Shown: in pieces, positions 59,510-64,000 of the stretch
Numbering within the stretch: position 1 is the first letter of the stretch
Layout of the letters: each line of letters starts with the position of its first letter
Assembly: GCA_009809945.1 (NCBI GenBank)
Contig: WTPW01002529.1
Span: forward strand, 1-64,000
DNA from: Gigaspora margarita
Taxonomy: Eukaryota; Glomeromycota; Glomeromycetes; Diversisporales; Gigasporaceae
Length of the DNA: 64,000 nucleotides
Direction of reading: 5' to 3'
Position numbers and translations under genes: made by a program
Notes under the pieces: generated by a model
Told to the model about the DNA's origin: nothing
The model's input: the letters and a program-made list of their open reading frames with translations, nothing else
Databases searched by the model: none

Positions 59510-60812
59510 TGGTCCAGTACAAAAAGATTTGCACACCAAAAACATTAGTAATTTTTGTACTAAATAAAAGTTTTTAAATATTTGATTAATTATTTAAAAT
59601 TTTTTTATATTAAATAAAGTAGGATTCAATCTAACTTTTTATATGATTTTTATTATTTCAATACCAATTTATTTTAATAATTTTTAATGCAAAACTTTTT
59701 GAATTTTTTTAAAAAAATTTTTTTTTTTTTAAAAAAAAATCTATTTTAAACATTTTCGAAACCAATTTGCATTTTTATAAGTTTGTACTACGCAGGTGCA
59801 TTGATGTACATATAATAAACATGTGATTAAAATTTGAGCAAATTTGGATTACTGGTTAAAAAAAAATTACGTTTTAAAGTTAGATAATTAATAAATTATT
59901 AAAAATTTATTATATGCTCCAACTTATAGAATTGATAATAACTTTTGATCCACTGGTCCATTTTGAATGATTTAACTACCAAAATGTTCGTCTAAATGAG
60001 ATGATTCTAACAAGCACAAAATCGTTAAAATCCAATCACAGGATCCCAAGATCATTCAACTTTTGTATAATTTCAATAGTAATTTTTAAATAAATTTCTT
60101 TATCATTGAATAACTATTGATCCACCAGCCCGTTTTAAATGATTTAACTGCCAAAATGCTCGTCTCATCGAGACGATTCTAACAAGCCCAAAATCGTTAA
60201 ATTCTAATTACAGGATCCCAATATCAATAAAGATTTGTATCATTTTAATCAAATTTGTTATATATATATAAACTAATTTGATTAAAATGATACAAATCTT
60301 TATCGATATTGGGATCCTGTGATTGGAATTTAACGTTTTTGTGCTTGTTAGAATAGTCTCACTGAGACGAGCATTTTGGTAGTTAAATCATTCAAAACGG
60401 GCTGGTGGATCAATAGTTATTCAATGATAAAGGAATTTACTTAAAATCACTATTGAAATTACAAAACGTTGAACGATCTTGGGATCCTGTGATTGGATTT
60501 TAACGATTTTGTGCTTGTTAGAATCATCTCATTTAGATGAGCATTTTGGCAATTAAATCATTCAAAATGGACAGTGGATCAAAAGTTATTATCAATTACA
60601 GAAATTGGTACAATTTATATATAGTAAATTTTTTTAAAAAAAGTTATTATTAATAAAAGTTTTTATTTTAACAATAATATAATTAAACTAATTTTATTTT
60701 TATAAGTCCGAATAGTAAATAAATATTTTGAATTAAAAAAATTAAAAATTAAATTATAAAAAAAATTTTGAATCATAGCTATTCGATATGCAAATCTTTT
60801 TGCACTGGACTA
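59510..60812. mobile_element. Tc1/mariner-like TIR element with a foldback inside
   Basis: Ends TGGTCCAGTACAAAAAGATT and AATCTTTTTGCACTGGACTA, flanked by TA. Most of the interior is the foldback at about 59945-60590; the remaining outer DNA is AT-rich and non-coding. Confidence 0.75.
59945..60590. mobile_element. Foldback element, about 650 bp
   Basis: AACTTTTGATCCACTGGTCC (59950) pairs with ACAGTGGATCAAAAGTTATT (60570). Each arm contains a second diverged copy of its own outer part (TATTGATCCACCAGCCCGTT at about 60115), so the arms are internally duplicated. Centre TTTGTTATATATATATAAAC near 60260. Related to the 29112-29655 foldback. Confidence 0.85.
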
Positions 60813-61540
60813 TAATTAGTTATATATTTTATTTAACACAATGTATAAATATATATAAATTATAATTACCATATTACTGCAAAATAACACGCACCTGCAT
60901 GGTAATTCGATCACCTGTGCAGTTATTCAATTATCTGCATACTATTTTGAGTGCATGTATATGCGCTATTTTGAGGTAACCTGATTTTTTATCCTGTACT
61001 AGCGCTGAAAATCTAAACCTTAATATATATATATATAGGAACAATTAACCTATTGTTGAACTTCTACTTAGCGATAGTAAAAAGCAAATTATTTATTTTT
61101 TAAAACTTGTATATATATAAAGTATTGCTATGGTACAGCACATTCAACTTATTACACATAACAACAGACAGGGTACTAGGTGCAATAAATAAAGAGAAAA
61201 GGCAGGATAGATGAGAGCCAGATTATAATTGGGTATTACTGTAAATTTATAATCTTATTTTTCTTTGTTCTTTGATGTTATCATTATACAGCACTCTAAG
61301 ACCATTATAGTTCTAACTTTAAAAAGGATATGCATAAAATATTCATTTATTATCAAAAATTATATTCTAGTATTAAATCAAAAAAATGGCCGTAACAATT
61401 TATTATCCTACTAGAATAAGGATAGTGCTAATTGAACATTTGATAATAGTTATTCTTGAAGCAATTAAAACTAAAATGAATAAATATAAAGCATTCATTG
61501 AACAACTTTGTTATGCATTCAATTAAATAGTATTCTATAT

Positions 61541-61661
61541 ATGGTACAGGCTATTTCGGGACACACATGGGCATTATTTTGAAACCAAGTATGCTATTTT
61601 TAGTAGATATGATTTTCAAAATAATGCCTATGATCATTATTTCACAATAATATGGTACCAT
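61541..61661. mobile_element. Small TIR element, about 120 bp
   Basis: ATGGTACAGGCTATTTCGG and CAATAATATGGTACC frame an inner inverted repeat GGGCATTATTTTGAAA / TTTCAAAATAATGCC-type. It directly follows the CxxY coding piece of the Mutator-like gene. A related patch lies at 60865-60985. Confidence 0.55.
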
Positions 61662-63249
61662 TGGAAATAAACAATACAAGATTTAAATATATTCATTAAA
61701 TGTGTTTTCTAGTCTTATGATAGATCAATATTATATAGTGCAAGTCCTAAGCCCTTTGCTTGCGCATTATCCAAATCTTCCACAATGCATTTCAACCTTT
61801 ATATGAATATAATATATATATATATTCTTATTTGTGATTTTTCTGAATTGTTTTAAATAAAGTGCAAACCAATTTTTTATATCTATTAGCAGATAATATG
61901 TTTGTATATATTCTACAATAATTTAAGACTATTATTGTATTAATAAATAATATATATAAATAATAAAATAAATATATATTAAAATATTAAAAATATTTAC
62001 TTAATTTATTTTTCAAATTGCATTAATTTCAAATTCATTAATTTCGTCTTTAATGTGTTTAAAAGCTAAATTAATTTAAAACTTTTTAGATTTATTAACA
62101 ATTCAGTTTGTTGTTTTAGTATACAGATAATTAAAATAAGACCAGAATCAAACAATTCTATAAAATTAATTATATAGTTATTAAAATATAGTAATATTAG
62201 TAAATAATATACCTTGTCTATAGGGATGCATATTTTTATATGCTTTTGCTACTAAAATATGCAATTTATCTACACTGATTAAAGACTGATGAATTTCAGA
62301 AAGACTTTCAGATTTAAAATAAGCCTTTATTAAATTGCCTCAAAAAATTAAATTAATATTAAATTAATTTAATATATATATTAATATAGTTTAATAAGAA
62401 AGAAAATTTTATTTGATTGAATATATTGTGAAGTAATTGTATTATTATCTTCAATTGCTTGAGCAATTAAAGTTTGAAAGTTTAGCTTGATATCAACAGG
62501 TATTTTTCTGGAGGTAGAGGTAGATAATTATGTGTTCCCACACATACTATTGCAACAAATGGACAAGCTTCAAGATCCTGTGGTATAAATTTATAAAATT
62601 TTACAGGACAATGCTTTTGAATAATATCTCCATGACTAATATTTCTATTTGATAATCGATGAATATAATCTATATATAAAATAAATTATAAATTTTAAAT
62701 TAAGTTATTTAAAAAAATAATTATTATATATCTAATATATACATACTATATTTTTCTTTTGGATGATCGATATAACAAAGTAGTACAATAAGGTAATTCT
62801 TCTTGTATCTAATATAATAAATATATATAATTTATATATATATATTAATTATTATAAATATTTAATAAAAAAATACCTCTTCTTTTCCAAAAAATAGATC
62901 TTGAAGAAGAATAATATCAACCTTTTTACTGTCAATTTTAATATAATAGTACTATTGATTTCCAATATGGTACATGGAATATTTAATAAACTATTGATAT
63001 ACATTTTTTATATTCTAAAGAAATACATGATTTACATAAAATTGGACTCCCAGAACATGTACTTTCATTGTTATATTTAAATTTGCAAGAAGCATCTTTA
63101 GTGGCTAAATATGTCCTAATTTAAAAAAAAATTTTTAATTTTAATACATATTTAATTATTAAAATATAAATTCATATATATACCTATATATAGATATTTG
63201 TTTTTATAAAATCAATATCTTGATTAGTGTTCTGATCCATCACGAAAAT

Positions 63250-63435
63250 TCCAACCCAGGTCATCCACAGGTGGGTCACCTGGATGACCCAGGTGAACAC
63301 TAGATAATAAAAAAATTCTGCTACAGATTACCTAGGTGAATACTAGATAATAGAAAAAATTTTGCTATATGTCATCCGAGGTAATCTAAATGAACATTAG
63401 GTAATAAAAAGATTCTGTTATAGGTTACTTGGGTG
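63250..63435. repeat. Tandem repeat, unit about 60 bp
   Basis: Three to four units of GGTGAACACTAGATAATAAA, AAATTCTGCTA(C/T)A and GATTACCTAGG. It lies just upstream of the Mutator-like gene's start (63240, minus), so it could sit in its promoter. Confidence 0.7.
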
Positions 63436-64000
63436 CAGAAATGGTAAATGACCTGAAATGATCCAAATGACACACGTGAATAATGACCAGTCACATGTCA
63501 TTTCAAAAGTCAAATGACCTATTAGGGTCATTTAAAAATTAATGCAATTTAATTGGCGAATTTTAAGTATTTAAGGGTAGAGGGTACATAGATCATTTTT
63601 ATATAGTTTTATATAATGTTTTGAAATTTTCATATAAAATTGATATATGCCACTAATAAAACTTTTTTAAATTATAACTAATTTTTATTAAAATTTCACA
63701 AAATATAAATAAAACAATTTATCTATTATGGTAAAATTTTGAACTATTATTATATTTTAAAAAAATATAGTTGTATATATTACAAAGTTTTTCTGGGTTG
63801 GCCCAAATTTTTCTGGGTTGCACAAATTGCTAATTCTGATTGGTCAATTTACGCAAATTTATAAGTTAGTTTTATTACTAAATTTTAATACCTAATCTTT
63901 AAAAATTTATATCTCACTAAGTTTTTAACCAATTTTAATAATTTTACTATCATTAGAATCAGAAAAACCTGCTTTGCAAATTTTTCTTAAGGGTTATAAT
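63436..64000. mobile_element. Left part of a hAT-like element, runs off the right edge
   Basis: GGTAAATGACCTGAAATGAT, CCAAATGACACACG, GACCAGTCACATGTCATTTC and GGGTCATTTAAA match the left end of the element at 58694-59420. The right end is not in the window. The last 200 bases are AT-rich with TTTTTCTGGGTTG repeated twice (about 63788, 63809). Confidence 0.5.

Larger units (their letters stand above)
52498..63240 (-). pseudogene. Mutator-like transposase gene, multi-exon, shattered by insertions
   Basis: Exon pieces in order on the minus strand: ATG at 63240 (MDQNTNQDIDFIK); 63117-62878 (DASCKFKYNNESTCSGSPIL, DSKKVDIILLQDLFFGKEE); 62808-62747; 62669 to about 62402 with HCPVKFYKF...CPFVAIVCVGTHNY (zinc-finger-like C...C...HxH, last His now Tyr) and a 1-nt frameshift in PPEK; 62338-62213 (IKAYFKSESLSEIHQSL); about 62144-61988 (ILKQQTELL, FKHIKDEINEFEI); about 61800-61680 (VEDLDNAQAKGLGL, IFKSCIVYF, a CxxH motif now CxxY); 59470-59429 plus 58693-58611 (YNLAKL, ILSTPSQEVIESIFDKIEFL); 58388-58341; 58009-57955 plus 57804-57740 (NTNLAEAAHT, LVNKEEKQLKLLSAIL); about 57690-57570; 54354-54190; final coiled coil 52611-52498 (LDIELEKQKIALLECQIKAR) to TAA. 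Several introns have GT...AG ends. MULE assignment is by motif pattern and is tentative; that the pieces form one gene is inference from order and strand. Confidence 0.7.

Noticed and set aside
6375..63000. Reassignment of TAG to Trp
   Set aside because: The hAT transposase uses TGG for Trp (PLNWW) and the Kex2-type gene reads normally; TAG and TGA stops in decayed elements are better explained by C-to-T mutation.

Overview
The window is eukaryotic, very AT-rich and dominated by transposable elements. Short GT...AG introns, BED-finger hAT transposases, Ty3/gypsy and Mutator-like genes, a Fanzor-type gene and a Kex2-processed secreted precursor all fit a filamentous fungus. The repeat-protein style resembles early-diverging fungi such as Glomeromycotina (arbuscular mycorrhizal fungi). 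That placement is inference from gene style; there is no marker gene. Only one gene looks intact and host-like: 20930-21974 (+), a secreted repeat precursor with dibasic cleavage sites. A second unrecognised multi-exon gene runs off the left edge (1-610, -).

Layout. 1-2.9 kb: edge gene, a GA tract, degenerate repeats and the end of a transposon. 2.9-10.2 kb: decayed minus-strand Ty3/gypsy element (gag, protease, zinc knuckle, RT). 10.2-17 kb: nested hAT-like and foldback elements, a tRNA-derived SINE and a 3.4-kb inverted repeat. 17-22.4 kb: relatively unique DNA with the Kex2-type gene. 22.7-24.1 kb: hAT element with a Harbinger MITE inside. 25.4-26.0 kb: frameshifted Fanzor (eukaryotic TnpB) pseudogene. 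26.8-27.4 kb: small hAT with a transposase fragment. 29-31.5 kb: a MITE split by a 2.4-kb nest of insertions. 33.3-40.8 kb: a 7.5-kb hAT element with matching 8-bp target duplications, a broken transposase, a second element and a SINE. 41-52.4 kb: foldbacks, MITEs, a SINE and two long SINE-like elements. 52.5-63.2 kb: one large decayed Mutator-like gene whose exons are repeatedly interrupted by hAT, Harbinger and Tc1/mariner MITEs.

Data quality. From 3119 to 21072 more than 80 blocks of exactly 14 bases have been overwritten by T, always at columns 59-60 plus 1-12 of a 60-base line. Internal duplicates and inverted repeats show the true bases. These blocks create poly-Phe/poly-Lys runs in translations and hide splice sites; they are a file artefact. 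There is also a 425-base N gap (37316-37740), and a 206-bp exact duplication around a lone n at 3067 that looks like a scaffolding error.

How it fits together. Target duplications and empty sites let much of the insertion order be read directly. In-frame stops in the gypsy and Mutator-like genes fall repeatedly where Trp or Gln is expected, a pattern like RIP-type C-to-T mutation. The candidate new biology is the Kex2-type precursor; the Fanzor relic and the dissectable nest of insertions come next.
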